Source of the DNA: an uncultured Acidaminococcus sp.
Lineage (GTDB): Bacteria; Bacillota; Negativicutes; Acidaminococcales; Acidaminococcaceae
Assembly: GCA_900538365.1 (NCBI GenBank)
Contig: UPXT01000014.1
Coordinates: 1-45,352, forward strand
Length of the DNA: 45,352 nucleotides
Reading direction: 5' to 3'
The notes under the pieces were generated by a model. That model ran no database searches. It was not told the origin of the DNA and was given only the letters and a program-made list of their open reading frames with translations. Positions 1 to 8,461 of this stretch are shown one piece after another (within the stretch, counting starts at the first letter, position 1; each line of letters starts with the position of its first letter). Position numbers and translations under genes: made by a program.

Positions 1-38
1 CCAAAAGATTTCCTGTATGTCTTTTTATATGTCCTATT

Positions 39-1604
39 TCATTTTACAATTAACCTATCCTTTTTTGTCCGGTTGTCGAAGAAAAAGACCTTGACAGCTG
101 CCAGTACCTGAAGAATAAAGATGGCTAGGACCACAAAGCCCCCGCAGGCTGCAAGAAACTTGACCCCGTCAACCCCTTGGGCGCCGCCGCCAAAAGCAAC
201 CATGATGCAGGCAATGGCGCCGATGGAAACGCCCCAAACCACCTTCTGCCAAAGAGCCGGTTCCTCATCGTGACGGGCACCAGCCGTGCAAAGTGCAGCA
301 ATTGTCGTGGACATGGTATCGGCTGTTGTGGAAAAAGCAGCGATGAGCGTGACGATGATGACAGGAACCAGAAGCGAGCCCAAGGGAATTGCCTGAAGGA
401 AAGTCCAAATTCCCGCCACAGCACCGCCGCTCTTAATGGCCCCGACAATATCAACACGGCCGGAAAGCTGCCAATCCAGGGCAGTGCCGCCCCAAACGGC
501 AAACCAAACAAGGCCAAAGACGGCCGGCAAGATCCAGTTAATAAGCAAAAATTGCTTGACAGTGCGGCCGTAGGCAATCATGGCAAAGAAAATCCCCATG
601 AGGGGTGCATAGGCAATCCAAATGGCCCAGTCATACATGGTCCACCAGGTTACAAGTGCCTTGCCGCCTGCAATATAGGGATCAAGCCCCCATGTCCAAA
701 AACGATCAAGCCAGTAGCCCACACCTACATTGGCTAGGTTCAGGATATAAACCGTAGGACCAATGATAATGAACAGGAAAAGCAGCAAATAGAAAATCTT
801 CGTCGTCAGGTTGGCCAGCCACTTAATTCCCCGATCGATGCCAAGAACCGAAGCAATTGTAAATGTCGCCGTGATGATGGCCGTCAGGATGATCCAGACA
901 GAAGGCCCCTGACTGATACCATAAGCAGCGGTAAGGCCAGAGCCAACAAGAGCAAGGCCCGCGCCTAAGGAAGCAGCAAGACCTAGGCCAATGGCGAGAA
1001 CAGAAAGAGTATCGACAATGGACTTAAAGATGCCCTTTGTGACTTTTTCCCCAAATAAAGGCGTTAGGGAGGCAGAGACCGAAAGTTCTTCGTGCCGATT
1101 ATAATACATGTAGGCAATGATCACACCGCTCAAGGCGTACATCGCATAGGGAATGAAGGTCCAGTTATAGAAGCAGCGCGCCATGGAAAAAAAGACGGCT
1201 TCCTGGGAAAAAGGCTCAATCCCCGAACCTTCCAGTTCGCCATAGATATTGCCCAAATAAATGATAGGTTCATTGACACCATAGGTAATGAGGCCGGTTG
1301 CGATTCCACCGGTAAGCGTCATGGCAAACCAAGCGCCAAAGGAAAATTTTGCCTTGGCATTGGGTCCTCCAAAGCGAATCTTTCCCAAAGGAGAAAATGC
1401 CAAAATCGTGATGAGAAGCAGCGTCCCTAAAGCAACCCATTGATAGAGCCATCCAAACGTTTCCAGGGACCAGCCAAAAATAGCGGACGTAACTTTTGTC
1501 AGCCATGCGTTATTGACAACCCCCAAGATGGCGGCGCCGCCAATCACAAGGAAACAGGGAATAAAAACATCCCAGCGTACAGCTCTTTCCTTCTTTCCAT
1601 CCAT
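39..1604 (-). CDS. BCCT-family betaine/carnitine/choline-type transporter
   Basis: This 521-residue polytopic inner-membrane protein belongs to the betaine/carnitine/choline transporter family. About 12 hydrophobic segments are visible. The family signature lies near residues 320-350: WWTMYDWAIW, then a proline four residues later, then a YGRTVKQF loop matching the GRTxxE/QF element. The length is normal for the family (about 500-540). Members move quaternary ammonium compounds or related zwitterions by Na+ or H+ symport or by exchange. The substrate cannot be read from the sequence; the segment around the substrate box resembles CaiT/BetP only loosely. The ATG follows a GGAGG-like site. A sigma-54 promoter lies about 115 bases upstream and a sigma-54 activator gene sits just beyond it, so expression is probably induced by that activator. 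Confidence 0.88.
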   Translation of the reverse strand: MDGKKERAVRWDVFIPCFLVIGGAAILGVVNNAWLTKVTSAIFGWSLETFGWLYQWVALGTLLLITILAFSPLGKIRFGGPNAKAKFSFGAWFAMTLTGGIATGLITYGVNEPIIYLGNIYGELEGSGIEPFSQEAVFFSMARCFYNWTFIPYAMYALSGVIIAYMYYNRHEELSVSASLTPLFGEKVTKGIFKSIVDTLSVLAIGLGLAASLGAGLALVGSGLTAAYGISQGPSVWIILTAIITATFTIASVLGIDRGIKWLANLTTKIFYLLLFLFIIIGPTVYILNLANVGVGYWLDRFWTWGLDPYIAGGKALVTWWTMYDWAIWIAYAPLMGIFFAMIAYGRTVKQFLLINWILPAVFGLVWFAVWGGTALDWQLSGRVDIVGAIKSGGAVAGIWTFLQAIPLGSLLVPVIIVTLIAAFSTTADTMSTTIAALCTAGARHDEEPALWQKVVWGVSIGAIACIMVAFGGGAQGVDGVKFLAACGGFVVLAIFILQVLAAVKVFFFDNRTKKDRLIVK

Positions 1605-1717
1605 ACTCTTTCAACCTCCAAGGGCACCTACCCGGTTTTAAGAAGAAAGCGGACGGGATACCCCATGACCGTCCCCTTTCTTTTGGCTAAGTCAGCCATT
1701 TCTTTACTAAAGTATGT

Positions 1718-1733
1718 TGCAAAAGCCATGCCA
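1718..1733 (-). promoter_or_regulatory. Sigma-54 (-24/-12) promoter for the BCCT transporter gene
   Basis: On the minus strand the sequence reads TGGCATGGCTTTTGCA. It has the invariant GG and GC dinucleotides with exactly 10 bases between them and matches the TGGCAC-N5-TTGCA consensus at all but one position. Transcription would start near 1705 and run into the BCCT gene, leaving a leader of about 100 bases. The adjacent activator carries the GAFTGA loop that contacts sigma-54, which makes the assignment coherent. Confidence 0.8.
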
Positions 1734-1800
1734 ATTAAAAAAAGAAGTCAGGGCCCTTTCCACCCAATGGATTCTGTAACTTATCTTGCAGATTTTGCAC

Positions 1801-1850
1801 AAAAAGCGCTTGGAACGATTTTCTTTGCCCCATCATTCCAAGCGCTTTTT
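1801..1850 (-). terminator. Rho-independent terminator of the activator gene
   Basis: A perfect 15-bp stem (AAAAAGCGCTTGGAA and its complement) closes a 20-base loop. T-runs on both strands make it potentially bidirectional. It sits about 50 bases past the stop codon of the leftward activator gene and upstream of the sigma-54 promoter, so it insulates the transporter gene. Confidence 0.75.
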
Positions 1851-1853
1851 ATT

Positions 1854-1882
1854 TCTTGCAGCAAAGTTTTCTTGCTGCAAGA
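1854..1882. promoter_or_regulatory. Candidate enhancer (UAS) palindrome for the sigma-54 activator
   Basis: A perfect 11-bp inverted repeat, TCTTGCAGCAA and TTGCTGCAAGA, is separated by 7 bases. It lies about 120-165 bp upstream of the -24/-12 promoter, the usual distance for an enhancer-binding protein. A half-site-like TCTTGCAG recurs near 1784. It lies between the activator stop codon and its terminator. Binding by the neighbouring activator is an inference. Confidence 0.5.
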
Positions 1883-1901
1883 TTTTTTGGCGCCAATTTT
1901 T

Positions 1902-3587
1902 CTATTTATCCAGTATTCCATCCCCACTTCCCGCTTCCTGGAACTTTTTCATATGATACTGGAAATTTTGCCGCGTAAGGCCTAGGGTCTCAGCTGCTTT
2001 TGTGACGTTTTTCCCGCAGGAAAGATAAGTATTCCACAAAAGGTTCCTTTCAAAATCGTCCATTTGCTCGGCAAAGGTCCTGCCCACTGCCGCAGGAACC
2101 GGTTCCCTTCCTATGCGGCTGGGTTCCTTCCGTTCCAAAGGGACGGCATGCCGCAGAAAATAGGAGGGAAAATCACTTTCGTCGAGTATACCATTTTGGG
2201 ATACACTGATGGCATAGCTCAAGATATGAAAGAGTTCCCGCACGTTGCCTGGCCAATCATGTTCCAAAAGGCGACGCCAAAACTTGGGCGTTAATTCGTG
2301 GATGGGCTGGGCCGTCAGCTGTGGATGGCGGTCAATAAAATATCGGACGAGTTCCGGCAGATCCTCCATCCGCCTGCGGAGGGGCGGAATCTCAAGGATA
2401 AGGGAAGATAAACGATAAAAAAGATCCTGCCGCATCTTCCCCTCTTGACTTAGGCGATACACATCCTCATTGGATGAGGAAAGGATTCGGACATCAATGG
2501 GAATGGAGCGGGTACTGCCGATCCGCTGCAGCGTCTTTTCCTGCAGGACGCGAAGCAATTTTGCCTGCATGAGGGGACTCATGGAGTTCACTTCGTCGAG
2601 AAACAAGGTTCCGTGATTTGCCGCTTCGATCAGGCCCATCTTATCCGCAGCGCCTGTGAAAGCGCCCTTGACCGTACCAAAGAGCATACTGTCAATGAGG
2701 GTTTCCGGGAAAGCAGCACAGTTCACAGCGATAAAGTTTTCCTTCTTCCGGGAGCTGTATTGATGGATGCTCTGGGCAAGGATTTCCTTTCCCGTCCCTG
2801 TTTCCCCTTCGATGAGGATATTCATGTCCCGAAGTGCCATTTTCCGGGCAAGGCGAAGGGTCTCCCGAAGAACGCTCGAAGAACCGATAAAATCGTCAAA
2901 GGTGTAGTGGACATCACTTTTGACGGTAAAATCTTCTGTCAGATGCCGCATCAAGATGGCTTCCACTTCATGAAGGACCTGCAGCTGGGTCTTGACAGAC
3001 TTCATGTCCCGTTCCACGGAAAAAGCCCCTATCAGACTGCCCTTTTCATCAAAGACAGGTTCTGCTTCAACAACGGTCATAAGCTCCTTTCCAGTTGTTG
3101 ATTTGTAGGAATCGTAGCGGTGATGGACGGGATTTTCGCTTTTAAGAGCGGTAAAGACAGAACTGTAATCCGCATCCAAGGAAAAAACATCAAGGAGCGC
3201 CTGTCCTTCCACACTGTCTTCAAGGGGAATCCCCAGGAAACGGCGGCTCGTTTGATTAAAAAAAGAGATGCCACCGGTTTTGGTGTAGAGCTGGATAATA
3301 TCCGGTGAGGCATCAAGAGCCGCAGCCATGAGTTTTTTCTGGATGTCTTCCTTCTTTAGAAGGAAACAAGTCCCCTGAGGTATACCCAAGGAAGTATAGC
3401 GATACAGGTCCCCCTCATAGGAAAGTGTCATATCCTGTGCATGCCAAATAAAACCAGTCAGGGCCCCCACCTTCTGACCTACATAAAAGGCTGCATCCCG
3501 CGGACCGGTCCATTCCATGCCAAAAAACACCTGAAAAATGACGCCGTCACCACTAAGAAAAATGGCTAGGTCAAAGATTGATGTCAT
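1902..3587 (-). CDS. PAS-containing sigma-54-dependent transcriptional activator
   Basis: This 561-residue enhancer-binding protein has three parts. A sensory N-terminus (residues 1-220) includes a PAS-like domain at about 90-200. A AAA+ sigma-54 interaction domain (about 235-465) carries the Walker A GETGTGKE, the sigma-54 contact loop GAFTGA and the Walker B TLFLDEV. A C-terminal Fis-type helix-turn-helix (about 515-552) reads GKNVTKAAETLGLTRQNFQY. The order matches RocR/LevR-like single-component regulators of catabolic genes. There is no receiver domain, so the PAS region probably senses a small ligand or redox state. The ATG has a GAGGTG ribosome site 5 bases away. Its likely target is the BCCT gene downstream, through the -24/-12 promoter at 1718-1733. 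The ligand is unknown. Confidence 0.9.
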   Translation of the reverse strand: MTSIFDLAIFLSGDGVIFQVFFGMEWTGPRDAAFYVGQKVGALTGFIWHAQDMTLSYEGDLYRYTSLGIPQGTCFLLKKEDIQKKLMAAALDASPDIIQLYTKTGGISFFNQTSRRFLGIPLEDSVEGQALLDVFSLDADYSSVFTALKSENPVHHRYDSYKSTTGKELMTVVEAEPVFDEKGSLIGAFSVERDMKSVKTQLQVLHEVEAILMRHLTEDFTVKSDVHYTFDDFIGSSSVLRETLRLARKMALRDMNILIEGETGTGKEILAQSIHQYSSRKKENFIAVNCAAFPETLIDSMLFGTVKGAFTGAADKMGLIEAANHGTLFLDEVNSMSPLMQAKLLRVLQEKTLQRIGSTRSIPIDVRILSSSNEDVYRLSQEGKMRQDLFYRLSSLILEIPPLRRRMEDLPELVRYFIDRHPQLTAQPIHELTPKFWRRLLEHDWPGNVRELFHILSYAISVSQNGILDESDFPSYFLRHAVPLERKEPSRIGREPVPAAVGRTFAEQMDDFERNLLWNTYLSCGKNVTKAAETLGLTRQNFQYHMKKFQEAGSGDGILDK

Positions 3588-3680
3588 AGGCTCACCTCTT
3601 TTACATTGTTTTTTCCATTGTAACGAGATTCTTAATCAAGCACAATAAAAGAAAGACAGAGAACCAGTTGTTCATGTAAA

Positions 3681-3720
3681 AAAGAACTGCCGCAGCCAAT
3701 GCGGCAGTTCTTTGATTTTT
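3681..3720 (-). terminator. Terminator of the ftcD-fhs-fchA operon
   Basis: A 13-bp stem, AAAGAACTGCCGC paired with GCGGCAGTTCTTT, has a 7-base loop and a minus-strand T-run. It begins a few bases after the fchA stop codon and ends the leftward operon. Confidence 0.8.
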
Positions 3721-4339
3721 AGAGATTGACTTTTCCAAGAAGGGCCTGTTCCTTTCCATCAACTTCTTTTTCGATGGCGGCCATCTTGCCCTTGAGGTCA
3801 TCTACAAAAGTCTGGTCCTTAATGCTTCCCAAATTGATCTTGACGTTAAGGAAGGCACCGCGGACAGCGGCCCGAGCGTTCATCGCGGCCACGGCACCGT
3901 CTGTCACAGCATTGGTGTTGCCGCGCGTAATGACAGCGTCAGCCAGGGCAAAGAGTTCATTTGCCGTTTCACCAACTTTGAAAGGAACCAAGGCAGCACC
4001 CTTAGTCGCTTCCTGAATGGCTTTGCTGCGAACAGCCTTTTCCTCGTCCGAACCTTTGGGCATCTTGAAAGCTGCCATGATTTTATTGAAGGCATTACTG
4101 TCTTCGTCAATGAGGGCCAGGAACTGATTCTTGAGGGAAGCCGCTTTTTCAGCCACTTCCTTCATTTCCGTTTCCACCGCTGCATATTTTTCTTTGCCAA
4201 TGGTCAGATGAGCGACCATTTCAATAAGAGCTGCAGCAGAAGCCGCATTCAAGGCAGCTATGCTGCCGCCACCCGGCGCAGGAGAAGAAGAGCTCGTTTC
4301 CTGGACGAATCCCTCCACCGTCATTTTCTTTAATTCCAT
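3719..4339 (-). CDS. fchA: Formiminotetrahydrofolate cyclodeaminase
   Basis: This 206-residue cytoplasmic enzyme converts 5-formimino-THF to 5,10-methenyl-THF and ammonia. It matches the all-helical cyclodeaminase family, which is the C-terminal domain of animal FTCD, as a free-standing protein of typical length. The conserved PAPGGGSIAAL motif lies at about residues 20-30. The start ATG has a GAGGAA site upstream. It is last in an operon behind ftcD and fhs. The three enzymes together take formiminoglutamate through formimino-THF toward formyl-THF and formate with ATP formation. The methenyl-THF cyclohydrolase step (FolD) must be encoded elsewhere, since no folD is in the window. Confidence 0.93.
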   Translation of the reverse strand: MELKKMTVEGFVQETSSSSPAPGGGSIAALNAASAAALIEMVAHLTIGKEKYAAVETEMKEVAEKAASLKNQFLALIDEDSNAFNKIMAAFKMPKGSDEEKAVRSKAIQEATKGAALVPFKVGETANELFALADAVITRGNTNAVTDGAVAAMNARAAVRGAFLNVKINLGSIKDQTFVDDLKGKMAAIEKEVDGKEQALLGKVNL

Positions 4340-4368
4340 ATCTTGATTCCTCGTTTCCTACTGTTATT

Positions 4369-6039
4369 TTAGAAGAGACCTAAAATCTTGCCCGATGTAT
4401 CGATGTCCATATTGAGAGCGGCCGGTTTCTTCGGCAGGCCCGGCATGACCATGATGTTGCTGGTCTGGCAGACAATGAAGCCAGCCCCATTGGAGACGCG
4501 AACATCCTGGACAGTGATCCGGAACCCTTTCGGAGCCCCCAGAAGGGCCGGGTTGTCGCTGAAGGAGTACTGGGTCTTAGCCACGCAGATCGGAAGTTTA
4601 TCAAGGCCCCAATCTTCGAGCTGTTTGATCTGTTTCTTTGCGTTAGGCGTAAAATCAACCCCATCACCGCCATAGACCTTTGTCACAATAGCTTCGAGCT
4701 TGTGCGGGATCGTGTCGTTTACATCGTAGAGTTCAACCGGTTTGGACGTATCATGTTCGAGCAGGTCAACCAGCTTGTTTGCCATGTCGATACCGCCTTC
4801 GCCGCCTTTTTCCCAGCACTCGTTGAGGCTGACATCTACACCGTAGCTTTCGCATTTCTTGAGGAGCATATCGATTTCAGCCGGTGTATCTGCAGCGAAT
4901 TTGTTGATAGCAACCAGGACGGGCAGACCAAAGCCGCGCATGTTCTCAACCTGTTTGGCAAGGTTCGTAAACCCGTCGCTGACAGCCTGGACATTTTCCT
5001 GGGACAGTTCCGTCTTCTTGACGCCGCCATGCATCTTGAGGGCGCGGATCGTAGCAACAATGACAACCGCATCAGGATACATGTTGCCATAATGGCATTT
5101 GATGTCGAGGAATTTTTCAGCGCCAAGATCAGCACCGAAGCCAGCTTCCGTAACGGTAATATCGCCCAATTTAAGGGCCATTTTGGTAGCAAGAAGGGAG
5201 TTGCATCCGTGGGCAATGTTCGCAAAAGGTCCGCCATGGATGATAGCCGGCGTATGTTCCAGCGTCTGGACGAGGTTCGGTTTGATGGCATCTTTCATGA
5301 GCATGGCCATAGCCCCTTCACAGCCCAGCTGATGGACATAGACCGGATTCCCATCAAGGTCCGGGCCAATGACGATACGACCAAAACGTTCCTTCAAGTC
5401 TTCAATATCATGGGCCAGGCAAAGGATGGCCATGATTTCGGAAGCAACGGTAATCATGAACCCGTCTTCGCGCACAAAACCGCAGGGTTTACCGCCCAAG
5501 CCGACAACAACATGACGGAGAGCACGGTCGTTCATATCCATGACGCGGCGCCAGGAAATCTGACGGGCATCGATCCGCAGTTCATTGCCTTGATGGATAT
5601 GGTTGTCAATCATTGCGGACAGCAAGTTGTTAGCAGCCGTAATGGCGTGCATATCCCCCGTGAAATGCAGATTGATGTCATCCATAGGAACAACCTGCGC
5701 ATAGCCGCCGCCAGCAGCACCGCCCTTGATTCCAAACACAGGCCCCAAGGAAGGTTCGCGGAGTGCTACGATGGCTTTTTTGCCAATCTTATTAAGGGCT
5801 TGGACAAGGCCAATGCTCGTCGTGGATTTACCCTCCCCAGCAGGGGTAGGCGTGATGGCCGTTACAAGGACCAATTTCCCGTTGGGTTTCTTTTCCAAGC
5901 GTTTCAGTACATCAAGGGAAATCTTTGCTTTATAGTGACCATATTGTTCCAGTTCTTCAGGATGGATATCCAGTTTTTCAGCAATCTTGCTAATTGGCTC
6001 CATGACATTTTTTTGTGCAATCTCGATATCGCTAAACAC
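4369..6039 (-). CDS. fhs: Formate-tetrahydrofolate ligase
   Basis: This 556-residue enzyme interconverts formate + THF + ATP with 10-formyl-THF + ADP + Pi. The nucleotide-binding loop is visible at about residues 60-78 (TPTPAGEGKSTT) and the length is typical for homotetrameric Fhs. The start is a GTG at 6039, preceded by a GGGGG site 7 bases away; an internal ATG 12 codons later has no ribosome site. It lies between ftcD and fchA, so it probably runs in the formate-releasing, ATP-generating direction during histidine or formiminoglutamate breakdown. This direction is an inference from context; the same enzyme can also fix formate for biosynthesis. Confidence 0.96.
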   Translation of the reverse strand: MFSDIEIAQKNVMEPISKIAEKLDIHPEELEQYGHYKAKISLDVLKRLEKKPNGKLVLVTAITPTPAGEGKSTTSIGLVQALNKIGKKAIVALREPSLGPVFGIKGGAAGGGYAQVVPMDDINLHFTGDMHAITAANNLLSAMIDNHIHQGNELRIDARQISWRRVMDMNDRALRHVVVGLGGKPCGFVREDGFMITVASEIMAILCLAHDIEDLKERFGRIVIGPDLDGNPVYVHQLGCEGAMAMLMKDAIKPNLVQTLEHTPAIIHGGPFANIAHGCNSLLATKMALKLGDITVTEAGFGADLGAEKFLDIKCHYGNMYPDAVVIVATIRALKMHGGVKKTELSQENVQAVSDGFTNLAKQVENMRGFGLPVLVAINKFAADTPAEIDMLLKKCESYGVDVSLNECWEKGGEGGIDMANKLVDLLEHDTSKPVELYDVNDTIPHKLEAIVTKVYGGDGVDFTPNAKKQIKQLEDWGLDKLPICVAKTQYSFSDNPALLGAPKGFRITVQDVRVSNGAGFIVCQTSNIMVMPGLPKKPAALNMDIDTSGKILGLF

Positions 6040-6069
6040 GGTAGTTCCCCCTTCCTAGGTATGGGTCGC

Positions 6070-6975
6070 TTATTCTTCTGCGTCAAGCAGGCGCTTTTCA
6101 AGAATTTCGTCCATATCGAAGTTTTCGATTTGGAGATAGTACTCAGCTGCCATGAGCAGGCTCTTCATAGGGACCGTCCCAATGACTTCAGAACCAGCTA
6201 CGGCAACACCATAACGGCGGGCTTCCATCTTGACCATTTCGAAAGCGCGGTAAACAGCGGTCTTTTCATAGTTGACAAGGTTCATGGAGACCTGGGTCAT
6301 GTTGCGGTCTTCCAGTTTCAGGCCAATGGCCTTGACATAGTGAAGGCCGCCGCCGATGTTGCGGACTTTCTTGGCAATAGCCTGAGCGATTTCAACATCC
6401 GGCGTATGCAGGTTGACGTTGAATGCAATGAGGGGAACTCGGGCACCAACGGCAGAGCAACCGCTTACAGCGTTCATTTCGCTGGGGCCATAGTCCGGTT
6501 TCCATTCCGGTTCCTTGATTTTATCAAAGAAGCCTTCGTACTGGCCTTTGCGGACCGTAGCCAAGTTGCGGCGTCCCTCACTTGTTGCGGCATCTTCATA
6601 AAGATAGACAGGAATGCCCATTTCACCATAAGCCTTACCGACTTTGTTGGCGATTTCGACACATTCATCCATCGTTACACCCATAACCGGCGTAAAGGGT
6701 ACAACATCAACAGCACCAAAACGAGGATGGGCCCCATGATGTTCACGCATATCAATCAAACCAATGGCTACCTTTGCCATATTGATGGCAGCTTCCGTTA
6801 CCGCTTCAGGAGAACCGATGATGGTGACAACAGAACGATTGTGGTCAGGGTCGCTGGAATAGTCCAGGATCTTCAGCCCTGAAATCTTGCGGGCTTCATC
6901 AACAATCTTTTCTACCTTTGCTTTGTCACGGCCTTCACTGAAATTCGGAACAAATTCAACCAACTTTTTAGCCAT
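6070..6975 (-). CDS. ftcD: Glutamate formimidoyltransferase
   Basis: This 301-residue enzyme transfers the formimino group of N-formimino-L-glutamate to THF, giving glutamate and 5-formimino-THF. The protein covers both formiminotransferase subdomains but has no fused cyclodeaminase, which is encoded by fchA downstream. The active-site stretch HHGAHPRFGAVDVVPF lies at about residues 80-95, and the N-terminus (VEFVPNFSEGRD) is characteristic. The ATG has GGAGGTG 5 bases upstream. It is first of the leftward ftcD-fhs-fchA operon. Divergent hutD supports a role in histidine degradation, although hutH, hutU and hutI are not in the window. Confidence 0.95.
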   Translation of the reverse strand: MAKKLVEFVPNFSEGRDKAKVEKIVDEARKISGLKILDYSSDPDHNRSVVTIIGSPEAVTEAAINMAKVAIGLIDMREHHGAHPRFGAVDVVPFTPVMGVTMDECVEIANKVGKAYGEMGIPVYLYEDAATSEGRRNLATVRKGQYEGFFDKIKEPEWKPDYGPSEMNAVSGCSAVGARVPLIAFNVNLHTPDVEIAQAIAKKVRNIGGGLHYVKAIGLKLEDRNMTQVSMNLVNYEKTAVYRAFEMVKMEARRYGVAVAGSEVIGTVPMKSLLMAAEYYLQIENFDMDEILEKRLLDAEE

Positions 6976-7008
6976 TTGAGCACCTCCATAGGATTTTACC
7001 TGTTTTGT

Positions 7009-7034
7009 CCGTCCCCCAAAGGGACGGCTTTTTT
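7009..7034 (+). terminator. Hairpin plus T-run in the ftcD/hutD divergent region
   Basis: CCGTCCC, a 5-base loop, GGGACGG and then T6 on the plus strand form a small rho-independent terminator shape. No rightward gene ends here. On the minus strand the same stem falls in the 5' leader of ftcD. It may stop antisense transcription into the hutD promoter region or stabilise the ftcD leader. Its function is not known. Confidence 0.45.
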
Positions 7035-7208
7035 CTGAACGACTTCATTCTATGATGGGACCGACAAAGAAACGTCTGAAAAATAAAAAAAGCGAAAAAA
7101 ACTTCTTTTGACTAAAATTTGACGGTTTAACAATAGCATGGAAACGACAGCACAGCAGGGCTGTTCCTGCTTTTTCAATGGTTACCATAAAGAAACGAGG
7201 TGTCTTGT

Positions 7209-7778
7209 ATGACAGTATCAGTAATTTCCAGGAAAGACGCTGTTTCGACGACTTGGTCGGGCGGAACGACAACCGAATTCTACCTGTTTCCCCGTGATGG
7301 TTCCTATAAGGAACGCCGCTTTGACCTGCGCATCAGTTCGGCGACGGTCGACCTTGAAGCATCCGATTTCACCCTTCTGCCAGATTACCAACGCATCATT
7401 ACACCCCTTGAAGGGGGCTTTACCCTCACCTACAGGGAGACAGGGGAGAAGGTGACCCTTGCCCCCCTGGAAGAAGACTTTTTTGATGGGGCCTACCATA
7501 CCCATTCCGTCGGAAAGGCCATTGATTTCAATGTCATGTATAAAAAAGGCATGCATGCCGCCTACAGCGTCATCAATGCGTCAAAAAAATTTGGTCTTGC
7601 CGATTTCCGGTTTCTCTATGTTCCCTTTCTAGACGCAAAGGACCTCACAGGAAGTACCCTGAATGAATACCCCCTGACACGAGATACGCTCTATGTCAGC
7701 GATGACGCATCAGATGCCTTCGTCCTCACACTCAAAAAACCGGTTTCCCTCATCTATGTTTCGGTCCGCAAATCCTAA
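7209..7778 (+). CDS. hutD: HutD-family protein
   Basis: This protein of about 190 residues resembles the HutD family, a cupin-fold protein linked to histidine-utilisation genes and thought to tune hut expression rather than catalyse a step. Recognisable features are the N-terminal WSGGTTTEFYLFP segment (about residues 15-30), the RISSATV stretch and the later DFNVMYKKG. I chose the ATG at 7209 because GAGGTG lies 6 bases upstream; a GTG 9 bases earlier would overlap that site. It is divergent from ftcD and is followed by a formate/nitrite-family channel 10 bases later, in the same transcript. Confidence 0.8.
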   Translation: MTVSVISRKDAVSTTWSGGTTTEFYLFPRDGSYKERRFDLRISSATVDLEASDFTLLPDYQRIITPLEGGFTLTYRETGEKVTLAPLEEDFFDGAYHTHSVGKAIDFNVMYKKGMHAAYSVINASKKFGLADFRFLYVPFLDAKDLTGSTLNEYPLTRDTLYVSDDASDAFVLTLKKPVSLIYVSVRKS

Positions 7779-7788
7779 AGGAGCGTCA

Positions 7789-8418
7789 ATGAGTCCCTTC
7801 ACACTATTTCGTTCCGCAGTCTGTGCAGGCTTTGCCATCGGTCTCGGCGGTGCGGTTTACTTGCAGCAGACCAGCAAGGCCTTAGGTGCCCTGCTCTTTA
7901 CGGTTGGTTTATTTGCGGTCTGCGAATGCCGGTTCCATCTTTTTACGGGCAAGATCTGCTATGCTCGGGAGCGATCTTGGCGCAGTTATTGGGAATATCC
8001 GGTCATCTTAGGGGGCAATTTCGTCGGGGCCGGCCTTATGGCCTTCCTGCTGTCAGGTACGCGTCTATCTGGTTCCATCCAAAAAGCGGCGGCCGTCCTG
8101 ATTGCCGTCAAGAATGCGGACAGTCTTGGTTCCCTTTTCATTTTGGGAATCTTGTGCAACATCTTTGTTTTCCTTGCCGTTGAAGGCTATCGTTCTTTTC
8201 CTCAGGCCATCGGAAAATATGCCGCCATCTTTTTGGGGATTGCTGTCTTCATCCTAAGTGGGTATGAACACAGCATTGCCGATATGTTCTACTACTTTGC
8301 GGCGGGCACCATGGACCTAGCTGCTTTGGGACGGATCCTTGTCATTGCCCTTGGCAACACCTGCGGCGGCCTCATTTCCCATGAAGCGGTCCAGTTTGCC
8401 CGCAGTGCGCAAAAGTAA
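7789..8418 (+). CDS. Short formate/nitrite transporter (FNT) family channel
   Basis: This 209-residue integral membrane protein has about six hydrophobic segments. It carries the FNT hallmarks: HLFTGKICYA (compare LFTGN in FocA), GYEHSIADMFYY containing the central histidine, and a last helix with LGNTCGG. It is shorter than most FNT proteins (about 260-285) because it starts almost at the first helix and has a very short C-terminus. The ATG is preceded by AAAGGAG and lies 10 bases after hutD. Given the neighbouring ftcD-fhs-fchA genes, export of the formate released from the formimino carbon is the likely role. Substrate choice is an inference. Confidence 0.82.
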   Translation: MSPFTLFRSAVCAGFAIGLGGAVYLQQTSKALGALLFTVGLFAVCECRFHLFTGKICYARERSWRSYWEYPVILGGNFVGAGLMAFLLSGTRLSGSIQKAAAVLIAVKNADSLGSLFILGILCNIFVFLAVEGYRSFPQAIGKYAAIFLGIAVFILSGYEHSIADMFYYFAAGTMDLAALGRILVIALGNTCGGLISHEAVQFARSAQK

Positions 8419-8430
8419 AAATCCACACAT

Positions 8431-8461
8431 AAAAAAACGGTGCTTCCAGCACCGTTTTTTT
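8431..8461. terminator. Bidirectional terminator
   Basis: A 14-bp perfect stem (A7-ACGGTGCT-like arm and its complement) with a 3-base loop and T-runs on both strands. It separates the rightward FNT gene from the leftward gene whose stop codon overlaps its right edge. Confidence 0.85.

Noticed and set aside
4702..6882. A 726-codon open frame on the plus strand opposite fhs and ftcD
   Set aside because: It lies antisense to two clearly identified conserved genes, has no ribosome site or family match, and its low-complexity residue use reflects the complementary strand.
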